The notes beneath the pieces are model-generated. The model had not been told where the DNA came from and did no database searches. It worked only from the letters and a program-made list of their open reading frames with translations. A stretch of DNA of 64,000 nt from Dictyobacter vulcani (GTDB lineage Bacteria > Chloroflexota > Ktedonobacteria > Ktedonobacterales > Ktedonobacteraceae), in the NCBI RefSeq assembly GCF_008974265.1, contig NZ_BKZW01000002.1:1116001-1180000 (forward strand), read 5' to 3'. Both the position numbers and the translations under genes were made by a program. Of this stretch, positions 45,681-54,320 are shown piece after piece. How positions within the stretch are numbered: position 1 is the stretch's first letter; the number at the start of each line of letters is the position of its first letter.

Positions 45681-47513
45681 GTGGCTGATTTTACTGACCA
45701 GCAGTTTGGCAACTATCGTTTGCTCCATTCGCTTGGAGTTGGAGGCGCAGGGGAGGTCTATCTAGGGGAACATGTGCGCCTGGGAGAGAAGGCGGCACTA
45801 AAGATTTTGTATATGCGTCTGGCGGCTGAGGATCATAATCTTTTCTTGCAGGAGGCCAGGACTGTAGCGGATCTGCGCCACCCGCATATTGTGCGTGTCC
45901 TGGATTTTGATATTCAGCGTGGCCAGCCATTTCTGGTGTTGGATTATATACCGCAGGGGTCGCTGGCACAACGATATCCAAGGGATAGCCAGGTGCGCTT
46001 GCCGTTGGCGCAGGTCGCAAACTATGTGACTCAGGTCGCCAGTGCCCTGCAATATGCTCATGATCGTCACATCATTCATCGTGATATCAAACCTGCTAAT
46101 ATATTAATTGGTGAACAGGATCAATTGTTGGTAAGCGATTTTAGTCTTGCTACGATTGCCCATGGTAGCGCCTCGACGCAGGAGCAGACCTCTCTGGGGA
46201 CATTGGCCTATATGGCGCCTGAACAGCTTCAGGGTCTGCCTGGTCCCGCTAGCGATCAGTATTCTCTGGCCGTGACTGCATATCTATGGTTGACTGGTGG
46301 CTTGCCTTTTCAAGGCTCTCTGACTGAAATTATTGCCCAGCATCTATCGGCTCCGGTGCCCTTACTGCGCCCGCAGGTGCCTGAATTATCGGACGAGGCA
46401 GAGCGTGTGTTAATGACGGCGCTGGCGAAAAATCCTGCTGAGCGTTTTGATAGTGTGCAGGCGTTTGCCGCTGCTTTTGCGCAGGCGTGTCAGCTGGAAC
46501 AAAAGCAGGCTCCCGCCTCCCAACCTGACATTATTGCTACACCTGCTCCAGGGCAGGCTCCCAATGCTAGCCAGAATAATCCTGTTCCGCAGGCTACTAT
46601 GCAGAATAATCCTATGTCCGTACCATTGGCGCCATTGACTGCTGTACCGCAGGGACCAGCTCAAACAACTGGCAGGGGCCTGGTTACTCCCCTGTCTGCT
46701 CTTGGTAGCACACTGATCTGTGCTATTTTATTACTCGTGGGCCATGCTCTGATGGGTTATGTGACAACGGAGATATATTTTGTGTTCAATGTCTTCTATT
46801 GTCTCGTGCTTGGCTGGAGTGTTGCCAGAAGGGCGGCGAAATTCAGAATTTTCTTATTGCTCTGCTTGCTTGGTAATCTTTTCCTGTTTGCTGCTAATTT
46901 TTACGCCATAAAAGCTAATGGATATTGGTATACAAATAATGCTGATTATCTGTATAGAACACCATTCATCATGATTTGCATCGCGATAATCGCAGGTAGC
47001 CTCAGCTATCTGGCGATTTTGAAATATGTTGACTCCCTTCAACTGCAAAGAGTAGGGGTCACAGATAAGGTCAGTAAACTGGCCACCCAACAACAAATGG
47101 GGCGCTTTATTAACAGTTTTGGCACCAGCAAAAGGTTGAAAATAGAGACTTCTGGTATTAGTGTTAGCCTATTTATTGGTCTGGGTCTGCTACTAGTTGT
47201 GTTTTTGTCGCGTTTTTTGATCAACTATCTATTTATTCTGCTGGTGCTGGCATGTATATATATATTCAGGGATATGCTTAGCAAGCGACCAACAGAAAAA
47301 ATCTATCTTTATGCTGATGGGTTAATAATTCCAACTACGGGAGGCCTGCTGGCGGTGCACTGGCATGAAATCTCTCATCTAGCGTTTCCGAATATCCTGA
47401 TCAGTCGTACGGGAACGCAGATCACGTTGCCTGAGGTCACTGAAGACTTCCAGCAATTACATACCACTATCCAGCAGCATGTGATGCGTCCGCAGGTGCC
47501 GTCCCAGCCTTAG
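45681..47513 (+). CDS. Membrane Ser/Thr protein kinase with DFS in place of DFG
   Basis: A 610-aa Hanks-type kinase. The catalytic domain has the loop LGVGGAGEVYLGEH, K41 in AALKIL, HRDIKPANIL with D135, SDFSLATIAHG (D153-F154-S155), and GTLAYMAPEQ. After a Pro/Gln-rich linker, at least four to six hydrophobic segments follow (LICAILLLVGHALMGYV, FVFNVFYCLVLGWSV, FLLLCLLGNLFLFAANFY, SLFIGLGLLLVVFLSRF). The C-terminal cytoplasmic part is PH-like in appearance (IYLYADGLIIPTTGGLLAV, then HWHEISHLAF). The start is GTG 45681 after AAGGAG. The changed DFG may alter activation-loop control. Confidence 0.87.
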   Translation: MADFTDQQFGNYRLLHSLGVGGAGEVYLGEHVRLGEKAALKILYMRLAAEDHNLFLQEARTVADLRHPHIVRVLDFDIQRGQPFLVLDYIPQGSLAQRYPRDSQVRLPLAQVANYVTQVASALQYAHDRHIIHRDIKPANILIGEQDQLLVSDFSLATIAHGSASTQEQTSLGTLAYMAPEQLQGLPGPASDQYSLAVTAYLWLTGGLPFQGSLTEIIAQHLSAPVPLLRPQVPELSDEAERVLMTALAKNPAERFDSVQAFAAAFAQACQLEQKQAPASQPDIIATPAPGQAPNASQNNPVPQATMQNNPMSVPLAPLTAVPQGPAQTTGRGLVTPLSALGSTLICAILLLVGHALMGYVTTEIYFVFNVFYCLVLGWSVARRAAKFRIFLLLCLLGNLFLFAANFYAIKANGYWYTNNADYLYRTPFIMICIAIIAGSLSYLAILKYVDSLQLQRVGVTDKVSKLATQQQMGRFINSFGTSKRLKIETSGISVSLFIGLGLLLVVFLSRFLINYLFILLVLACIYIFRDMLSKRPTEKIYLYADGLIIPTTGGLLAVHWHEISHLAFPNILISRTGTQITLPEVTEDFQQLHTTIQQHVMRPQVPSQP

Positions 47514-47852
47514 TATTCGTGCAATACGATTATAGTTTGGACTAAATAAATTTAAGCTGTGTAGAAATACATTTAATATGTTACAATATTAAATGTATTT
47601 CTATGGATGAATGGAAGGTAAGATTTATTATCCTGGGATTTTTTACCTACCCTTGTTTGTATGCTGCTGGCCTGGATTACTGTGGCATATCTTAATATAG
47701 AGGGTCGCCAGCTGATGAGAAGAGCCAGCAATTAATTCAAGCGACCACGCTAATAAATAATCCAGATGGACCATGACAGTTTGCCGTTGAGCAAACTGTC
47801 ATGCTGTGGTTAGATGATAAATTATCCTATATATGGGGAAGGCGTTCACCTC
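47514..47852. terminator. Convergent intergenic region with two perfect hairpins
   Basis: No gene is visible in 339 bp. TAGAAATACATTTAATAT (47562-47579) pairs perfectly with ATATTAAATGTATTTCTA (47586-47603), an 18-bp AT-rich stem. CATGACAGTTTGC (47772-47784) pairs perfectly with GCAAACTGTCATG (47791-47803). They probably terminate the kinase gene and the minus-strand methyltransferase gene respectively. Confidence 0.65.
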
Positions 47853-48686
47853 TCACTTTTGACCAATCACACAATGAATACGCCATTTTTCGTGATAGCC
47901 ATCGGGCTGTTGGAGTTCTTTTATGCGTTCTAGCACTTCGGGTCGGAATTGTTTGAGCATCTCGGCTGGCATGTTTTCCAGTGGATAGCGCTCACCATGG
48001 GTCCATTTGGCTTTCCACCACTCTTCTTCATCGGCGTAGATAAATTCGGCCTCTTCTATTGTACTGTGGATATCGCTGAAGCCTGCTTGTTTTAGCAAGT
48101 CTGTGAATGCAGCCACATCCAGAAGCGGCTGTGCGCCGGTGGCGAGCGGAGGGAGGGGAAGTTGATACTGCTCATAATATGTCCCGATCAGTTCATTGTA
48201 CCAGCGCCATCTGGCATCTCCACTAGCTGGTAATGTAACTGTGAGGGTTCCCTGTGGCTTTAATACTCTACAGAAGCCGTTGAGTGTTTGCTGGAGCTGA
48301 GGGAAAAAGAAGATGGCAAAGTTGCAGAGAACATGATCGAAACTGTTATCAGCAAACGTCAACTGCTCAGCATCCATCAGCTGCATTGAGACATTTAGTA
48401 AGCCACGTTGCTCAATCAGCGTTTGAGTCTCCTGAACCATGGCCGGCGCTATATCGATGCCGACCACCTCTCCTGTGGATCCTACTTTGTCTGCGGCTGC
48501 AAACAGATTTGCACCCCTTCCAGCCGCTACATCCAGTACTCTTGAACCTGGCAAAATAGCAGTTCGCTCAACGATGCGTTGGCCAAATGTTGTAAAGACG
48601 GTTGGTCCAATCTGATCGTACGTAGTGGCGATCCGACTATAAAATGCCGCTACCCTTGCCTTGGGATCATTTTCGTCTGCATTCAT
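47853..48686 (-). CDS. UbiE-like SAM-dependent methyltransferase
   Basis: A 277-aa class I methyltransferase. Motifs are VAAFYSRIATTYDQIGPTVF, motif I RVLDVAAGRGANLFAAAD, EVVGIDIAPAMVQETQTLI, MDAEQLTFADNSFDHVLCNF and RVLKPQGTLTVTLP. The layout is that of the UbiE/COQ5 group, although the neighbours give no sign of quinone biosynthesis. The start at ATG 48686 (MNADENDPKARV) is preferred; an in-frame start at 48746 adds a non-conserved Cys-rich leader. Confidence 0.87.
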   Translation of the reverse strand: MNADENDPKARVAAFYSRIATTYDQIGPTVFTTFGQRIVERTAILPGSRVLDVAAGRGANLFAAADKVGSTGEVVGIDIAPAMVQETQTLIEQRGLLNVSMQLMDAEQLTFADNSFDHVLCNFAIFFFPQLQQTLNGFCRVLKPQGTLTVTLPASGDARWRWYNELIGTYYEQYQLPLPPLATGAQPLLDVAAFTDLLKQAGFSDIHSTIEEAEFIYADEEEWWKAKWTHGERYPLENMPAEMLKQFRPEVLERIKELQQPDGYHEKWRIHCVIGQK

Positions 48687-48898
48687 TTCGGTGACTTTCC
48701 TCGCGCAACGCTTGAAGTTTTCATGGCTGCACAATAAGTAGAACATGGCTGGTTGCGTTCAATGAGTAGGAACCTGTTCAGTATACGTTCTAGCCTGGAA
48801 AACGGTTTTGCTTGTGTCTCAGGAAAAAGAATCTGTGGCTGCTCTAAATGGATAGGTAGAAGCATTTATGTGTGAAATAATTGCATCCAGGTTGGTTT

Positions 48899-48930
48899 CG
48901 AAAGGGATTATCGTGGTAGAATCCCTTTCG
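48899..48930 (-). terminator. Terminator of adenosine deaminase gene
   Basis: CGAAAGGGATT (48899-48909) pairs perfectly with AATCCCTTTCG (48920-48930). It lies 12 bp past the stop of the minus-strand deaminase gene, with AAAAAAAG on the near side. Confidence 0.85.
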
Positions 48931-48941
48931 ATCAGCTTTTT

Positions 48942-49988
48942 TTAGAGGACTGTGTGCTCTAATCTGTCAAATTCGGCCTGGAATTCAGTTAACAGTGCTT
49001 GCTTGTGCTCGGGAGGCAGGAAGCTATGGCGAATGCCGTTTAATAGCAGTTCGTTGATGCTGGTCAGATCAAGCTGGAAGGCACTATGGAGCAGGCCGAT
49101 CTCGTTATTCAGCGTGGTATTGAAGAGGGGAGGATCGTCGGTGTTGATGGTCAGTGGAATACCGGCCGCCAGCAGTTTGGGCAAGGGATGATGTTGATAA
49201 TCAGGATACACGCCCAGGCAGATATTGCTGGTCGGACTGACCTCCAGGGGAATCTGATGCTCGGCGAGATAGGCAATCAGGGCGGGATCTTCAATTGAGC
49301 GTACGCCATGGCCAATGCGCTCGGCTCCCAGGGCTCGGATTGCTCCCCAGACGCTTTCAGGTCCGACTACTTCACCGGCGTGCGGCACACTATGCAGGCC
49401 AGCGGCTCGGGCCTGATCAAACCAGGGCTCAAACCATTCCGGTGGAAATCCGACCTCGGTACCACCTAAGCCAAGTCCAACAACGCCATCTTGCATGCCC
49501 TCTAGCGCGACTTTGAGCGTATGGTCCGCCCGTTTGGAGATGCCATAGCCCTCGGCGGCATCGCGCACGATATCAAAAATCCAATTGATCTCAACGCCAA
49601 AATCCTGGCGGGCACGCTCACGACCCTGGAGCAGGCCACCGAAATGGGTATCGAAAGGAATGCCTTTGCGCAAGCTGTGAAAGCATTCTGAGTAGGTCAC
49701 TTCAGCGTAGCGCACATGCTGCTGGGCCATGGCTTCAGCAAATTCATAGACAATCAACTCATAGTCTTCTCGTGTTTTTAAGCAGTGCGAGACAAGGGTA
49801 AAGATATCAACAAAGTGAGGAAAGTCCCGATAGGCAAACCAGCGCTGTGCCTCCTCCATGGTCTGGACCGGAAGCTCTACCTTGTTCCGGCGGGCCAATG
49901 TTAATAGTGTTTCTGGACGAATGGTTCCTTCCAGATGCACATGTAGTTCAGCCTTGGGGGCAGCCTGTAGATATTGTTCAATAGACAT
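48942..49988 (-). CDS. add: Adenosine deaminase
   Basis: A 348-aa zinc metalloenzyme converting adenosine to inosine. It has the first metal site HVHLEGT (H16, H18), substrate contacts VVGLGLGGTEVGFPPEWF, the zinc/catalytic HAGEVVGP, HGVRSIEDP, SPTSNICLGVYPDYQHHPL and the final catalytic Asp pair in INTDDPPLFNTTL. Length and order are typical. It works in purine salvage and could feed the nucleoside hydrolase encoded at 31633. It is monocistronic. Confidence 0.95.
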   Translation of the reverse strand: MSIEQYLQAAPKAELHVHLEGTIRPETLLTLARRNKVELPVQTMEEAQRWFAYRDFPHFVDIFTLVSHCLKTREDYELIVYEFAEAMAQQHVRYAEVTYSECFHSLRKGIPFDTHFGGLLQGRERARQDFGVEINWIFDIVRDAAEGYGISKRADHTLKVALEGMQDGVVGLGLGGTEVGFPPEWFEPWFDQARAAGLHSVPHAGEVVGPESVWGAIRALGAERIGHGVRSIEDPALIAYLAEHQIPLEVSPTSNICLGVYPDYQHHPLPKLLAAGIPLTINTDDPPLFNTTLNNEIGLLHSAFQLDLTSINELLLNGIRHSFLPPEHKQALLTEFQAEFDRLEHTVL

Positions 49989-50450
49989 CAGTATTTTTGC
50001 ATGCTCCTGTCAATCTTTGCTTATCAGTATAGCAGCAGTTGAGTTTGTATGGCTATGGATTATATTAGCCTGATAGTCACATAATATTTATCAGGTAGAC
50101 AACCAAAATATACTAAATGGTCCCGCTCCCTTGACAAGTATTGTTAAGCAAATGTAAAACATTAGTAAGAGTATTTCTCCTCAGTATGAATTCTGAACAA
50201 GTCACTGATGACCTCACAGCTCTTCATTCATAATTCCTTGGTTTAGCACTAAACTTATAATTTCAATCATGTGAACGTAGTTACTTTTGAAAAAGCTATG
50301 TTTAAGCATGGCTTTTGGCGGTAGGTGGTGGGGGATAAAATCTGCATGTCTGCGCAACGGGAAAAGCTCGTTGCCGCGCTAAAAAACCTTTAAAAGGGAA
50401 TAATTGCACATATCAATATGTTATCAAAATTATAGATAGGAGTGGTGAGA
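49989..50450 (+). promoter_or_regulatory. Long structured leader candidate before the PuuD-like gene
   Basis: A 460-bp divergent gap. The 170 bp before the gene contain successive possible hairpins: AAAAGCTATG/CATGGCTTTT (about 50291-50316), then GCAACG-GGAAAAGCT-CGTTGC within a larger GCGC closing stem (about 50352-50382), followed by AAAAAACC and CCTTTAAAAGG. This would suit a transcribed leader or attenuator. I cannot match it to a known riboswitch class. The remaining part towards 49989 is AT-rich promoter-like DNA. Confidence 0.35.
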
Positions 50451-51227
50451 ATGCGACCGTTAATTGGTGTACCGTGTCGAACAGGGGTGCGTGGAGAAAA
50501 TGCTGAAAAGCCTGTCTACTACAGTAATAAATCTTATATTCATGCGGTTGAGAGTGCAGGTGGGGTACCAGTTATTATTCCAATTTTGAATGATCATGAA
50601 ATCCTCCGTTCTTTACTTGGCCGTTTAGATGGTTTACTGCTTTCAGGTGGCATTGACGTACACCCCAATATGTATAAAGAAGAAGCAGCCGTTGATCTGG
50701 GTGAGACCGATCCAGAGCTGGATAAATTAGAGTTGTACCTGGCTCGTTGGGCCTGGCAAGAAGATATGCCCACGCTGGGTATTTGCCGTGGTATGCAACT
50801 GATGAATATCTCGCTGGGTGGAAACCTCTACCAGGACCTGGATACAGGTTATGAGGGTGATTTACTCAAACATGCGAACTGGCATTTGCCGCGCAACGAG
50901 ATTATCCATAGCGTTACTATTGCGCCAGATAGCCGCATGCGGCAGATACTGGGCGTAGATAAGATCCTCGTCAATAGTTTGCACCATCAGGCGATCAAGC
51001 AGCCTGGTAAAGGTGTGGTGACCAGTGGTCTGGCTGAAGATGGGATTGTGGAGTTGATAGAGATTCCTGAGCGCAGCTTTATGCTGGGTACACAATGTCA
51101 TCCAGAAGAGCTCTACGCCGACAATCCAGTCTGGTCCCGCCTGTTCCGCTCGTTTGTTGACGCCAGCGCCAACAAGACGCAGCAGCAACCAGCGATCCGA
51201 CCATCCGCGATGCCTGTCAGCGCTTAA
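50451..51227 (+). CDS. Gamma-glutamyl-gamma-aminobutyrate hydrolase-like (PuuD, C26)
   Basis: A 258-aa class I glutamine amidotransferase-like hydrolase. It starts MRPLIGVPCRTGVRGE; the nucleophile Cys is in LGICRGMQLMNISLGG, preceded by GLLLSGGIDVHP. The catalytic His/Glu pair is in MLGTQCHPEELY. The family cleaves gamma-glutamyl amides such as gamma-glutamyl-GABA in putrescine degradation, but no other puu genes are nearby, so the substrate remains open. AGGAG at 50439-50443 supports ATG 50451 over the GTG codons just upstream. Confidence 0.9.
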   Translation: MRPLIGVPCRTGVRGENAEKPVYYSNKSYIHAVESAGGVPVIIPILNDHEILRSLLGRLDGLLLSGGIDVHPNMYKEEAAVDLGETDPELDKLELYLARWAWQEDMPTLGICRGMQLMNISLGGNLYQDLDTGYEGDLLKHANWHLPRNEIIHSVTIAPDSRMRQILGVDKILVNSLHHQAIKQPGKGVVTSGLAEDGIVELIEIPERSFMLGTQCHPEELYADNPVWSRLFRSFVDASANKTQQQPAIRPSAMPVSA

Positions 51228-51255
51228 TACTACTGCTATGCAGATGGTAATAGAG

Positions 51256-51306
51256 AAAGGCTCTATTTTCTCTCCTTGAAAATCAAGCGGGGAAAGTAGA
51301 GCCTTT
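51256..51306. terminator. Terminator after the PuuD-like gene
   Basis: AAAGGCTCTA (51256-51265) pairs perfectly with TAGAGCCTTT (51297-51306). It is the first of two consecutive stem-loops between convergent genes. Confidence 0.8.
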
Positions 51307-51327
51307 AGTATTGTGGTTTCCTGTATA

Positions 51328-51377
51328 ACAAAGATGGCCGTGGATACTTTCACTTGAAAGTCCACGGCCATCTTTGT
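51328..51377. terminator. Bidirectional terminator before the PBP gene end
   Basis: ACAAAGATGGCCGTGGA (51328-51344) pairs perfectly over 17 bp with TCCACGGCCATCTTTGT (51361-51377); the loop holds a further CTTTC/GAAAG pair. It serves the minus-strand PBP gene ending at 51395. Confidence 0.88.
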
Positions 51378-51394
51378 ATCAATCTTGATCGCTA

Positions 51395-53022
51395 CTACTG
51401 CCATAAGTTGTTAGGGGGACAATAGCTTTGTGAATACAGTGGAGCAGGCATAGTGGCTTTAACGTAACCTTTGTCAAAGATTTCGTTATACATCTTCCAG
51501 ATGTTGGGGCCAACGGCGTAAGCACCTTCACCGCCGTTTTCGCGCATGGCCACAATCGTCAAAGCAGGCATCTGATCCGCATTATGCAAGGTAAATGGTG
51601 CCTGTGTGATCATCCAGCCATGAGGGTCTTTGCCACCACCAAGTTCAGCGGTTCCGGTTTTTCCGGCAACCGATGACTGATAGCCAAAATTCTGACTGAC
51701 ATGCCAGCCACTACCACAGGTCGTTACGGCGGCCATTGCCTGCCGTACCTGATAGGCTGTATCCTTACTGACGACTGTGTTTAGCTCCTCGGGGCAATCG
51801 TCTGCAAGGGATTTTTGTCTTTATCAGTAATTTTGGAGACTACCATTGGACGCATCAACACGCCATTATTGGCGACCGTGTTATCGACCATCGACATTTG
51901 TAGTGGTGTCATATCGTCCACACCCTGTCCAAAGGCGTTAGTGGCCAGTTGGAGCTGGCTTAGTGGCGTTCCATCGGCATTCTCTACTTTACTTACGGTT
52001 GTTGGCAAGTCAAAACGATCATCCTGACCAATGTAGAGCTTTTTGGCGTATTCAAGCCATTTGTCCAGGCCAGTTTGAACACCTAACTGAGCAAACACAA
52101 TATTGTCGGAATTAGCATAGGCATATTCTGTAGTAATGGGGAAGTGCTTTGTATACCCTTGCTCTATTCCTAGATTATTTCCAATAATTTCACGGCCCTG
52201 ATAGAAAAGTGGACCAGCAGCACTTTTTTTATCCCAGGGATGATCCAGGGTTGTTGTCCCGGAATCAAGGGCGGCCATTAAGGTCATCGTCTTAAAGGTT
52301 GAACCTGGTGAGTAACGTGATTTTAATGGTCGGACCAGTAGTGGATAGTTGGGATCTTTATCTAACTGGTTAAAGTAGGTATAATCCCCGGCTCCCAGGG
52401 TCTGCACCAGTTTATTGGGATCATAACCTGGAGAGCTGACCATGGCCAGCAATGCTCCTGTATGCGGATCGGTGATGATGACCGAACCCTTATTTGATGG
52501 TTTGGCGAGTCCGGCTGAAAAGAACTGCTGGTAGAAGGAATCTGTCTCTGGATTATACTCGTTAAACTTTTCGACGGCGATCTTCTGGATGCGTTCATCA
52601 ATGGTCAGGTAGATGTCATTGCCGACCGGTGATTTATGCAGCGCTTTGTTGACTTCGTTATCCAGTGCCGTGCGACCGCTGTTGCCGGTCAGTTCAGCAT
52701 TATATTCACCTTCGATACCCGGGATAAACACACCAGGCGCGTAGTAGCCAATGACAGCGGCCAGAGAGGGATCAGTATAGCGACGGATATATCCTCCGCA
52801 GGCGTTGTTATCTGGAACTGATTCTGCCAGCAGGATTCCGTTACGATCGAAGATACGTCCACGCATGGGCGAGTTTTCGCGCAGGCAACGCCGTGGATTG
52901 TGGATGGTTGCTGAGACATTATCCGCTTTTACTACTTGCCAATACACCAATCCACCACTTAAACCCACGAATAATATCACAAATATATAAGTTAATTTTC
53001 GTATGCTGTTACTAATATTCAT
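51395..53022 (-). CDS. Class B penicillin-binding protein transpeptidase (frameshifted)
   Basis: A cell-wall D,D-transpeptidase of 542 aa after repair. One N-terminal membrane helix (LTYIFVILFVGLSGGLVYW) precedes a dimerisation domain (MRGRIFDRNGILLAES; YAPGVFIPGIEGEYN). The transpeptidase domain has the nucleophile S241 and K244 in SPGSTFKTM, SDN in YANSDNIVFAQ, and KTG (K455) in VAGKTGTAELGG. One base is missing in the GGGG run at 51791-51794; repair gives IAPEELNTVVSKDTAYQVR and joins the two halves. It resembles PbpA-type proteins linked to FtsW/RodA enzymes elsewhere, but no such gene is beside it. An AAGGGTG site supports ATG 53022. Confidence 0.92.
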
Positions 53023-53339
53023 GAAGGCACCCTTTTTTTGTCCTGATACCTGCAGTACGTGCAATATATAGATGATCTTTATCAGTTTACCATCCACACA
53101 CTGTCTCTGCAAGCATAGAGCTGAATAGCCGCCCAGTTTTCCTATTTTTCCATACAATCATCCCTCGCTAAGAATAATACGCGAGAACCAGTAATAATTG
53201 GGATACTATTAGCGTCTACAAATAGGTGTACGTTTAACATTTGCCAGAAGTTATCTTTTACGCTCCTGGTACCAGAACATAAGTATTTTTATGATGCTGT
53301 AAACACTCAATTGAGTTCAAGAAAGGTAGATAGGTCAGC

Positions 53340-53795
53340 ATGACCGTTACCCAATTACCCTCCAGTTTCGATATTCTTTTGTTGGAAGTAGATTTTCCCG
53401 CGAGTCTTCCTCAACTCGTCTTTGATTATTGGACGCAACCAGCCTTACTTCAGCAGTGGTGGCCGCAAGCAGCCGAACTTGTGAGAAAAGTCGGAAGCGC
53501 TTACCACCTGAGTTGGCCACAAATGAACTGGCATCTACGCGGACACTACACTACTTTTGAACTTGCAAAGCAGCTTGTTTTTACCTGGCGCTGGGATCAT
53601 GAAGAGCCCGAGGAAGTCGGGCGCGAAGTCAAACTTGTCTTTGAGCCCCTGGAAACCATCGGAACGCGCCTCCACCTCTCTCATGGACCCTATAATGATA
53701 CTCCTGAGGATCAAGAGCTACGCATTGAACACCATCTCGCTGGCTGGCAACACTTCCTTCCGCGTCTCCAACAACTGCTGGCACTATCTGTGTAA
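53340..53795 (+). CDS. SRPBCC (AHSA1-like) protein
   Basis: A 151-aa START/Bet v1-like fold protein of the AHSA1 group. It has FPASLPQLVFDYWTQPALLQ, QWWPQAAELVRKVGSAYHL, WHLRGHYTTFELAKQLVFTW, LHLSHGPYNDTPEDQ, and the closing helix HHLAGWQHFLPRLQQLL. These proteins have a hydrophobic ligand cavity; function is rarely known. AAAGGTAGATAGG precedes the ATG. It is convergent with the sialidase-like gene, with copy B of the large repeat between them. Confidence 0.85.
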   Translation: MTVTQLPSSFDILLLEVDFPASLPQLVFDYWTQPALLQQWWPQAAELVRKVGSAYHLSWPQMNWHLRGHYTTFELAKQLVFTWRWDHEEPEEVGREVKLVFEPLETIGTRLHLSHGPYNDTPEDQELRIEHHLAGWQHFLPRLQQLLALSV

Positions 53796-53873
53796 AAGGA
53801 GCAAGCAACCCAGCGTAGCGAGGGATGTCGTGTGTGGCGTTGCTTGCTCGTACGCCGAGAGGTTGCAGTGCTC

Positions 53874-54286
53874 GTCGCCAATACGTTTCGTTGAAGGAGA
53901 GAACCTCAACGGTATGGCGTGGCGTCGTGTACGTGGAGAGGGCGCCACACGCGGAGGCCGCACTGCTGCGTTTGCGCAGGCCAGCGTGCACGAACGACGC
54001 GCAGTGCTGTGGCGCCTACAGGGATCGTGGGTGCCGTGGCCTGCTCACACAGCAACGTGGTGGGTGAGCGCGTGGATCCTCCCCGTACCTTCTCGAAGAG
54101 GATCACGAAACAGGATCCGTCTCGGTGTAGGCGCCACAGGCATGCGATGCTCGTTGAGCCCCTCGCTCCATGATCACGCCGCATGCTGGCCTCCGCGTGT
54201 GGCGCCCTCTCCACGTATGATTCGCTGCTTTTCTCCACCATGGTTTTTAAGGTCACAAAAGCGCTTCAACGAAACGTATTGGCGAC
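53874..54286. mobile_element. Large palindromic repeat, copy B
   Basis: A 413-bp element with perfect 21-bp terminal inverted repeats: GTCGCCAATACGTTTCGTTGA at 53874-53894 and its exact complement at 54266-54286. The 30-bp inverted repeat of copy A recurs at 53930-53959 and 54188-54217, and the core between them is the reverse complement of copy A's core. It lacks the nested 145-bp insertion. It is non-coding and sits between convergent genes. Confidence 0.82.
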
Positions 54287-54320
54287 CAGCGCTGCCGGTA
54301 CGGCAGAATGTTTGCTCTGA

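Noticed and set aside
47712..47718. CTGATGA, the first conserved box of a hammerhead ribozyme
   Set aside because: No following stem II with GAAA and no pairing partners at proper spacing, so it is a chance heptamer.
9311..53022. Programmed frameshifting as the cause of the breaks in grpE, dnaK and the other genes
   Set aside because: The sites share no slippery heptamer with a downstream pseudoknot, occur at many unrelated positions, and always need one added base, which fits base loss in homopolymers better.
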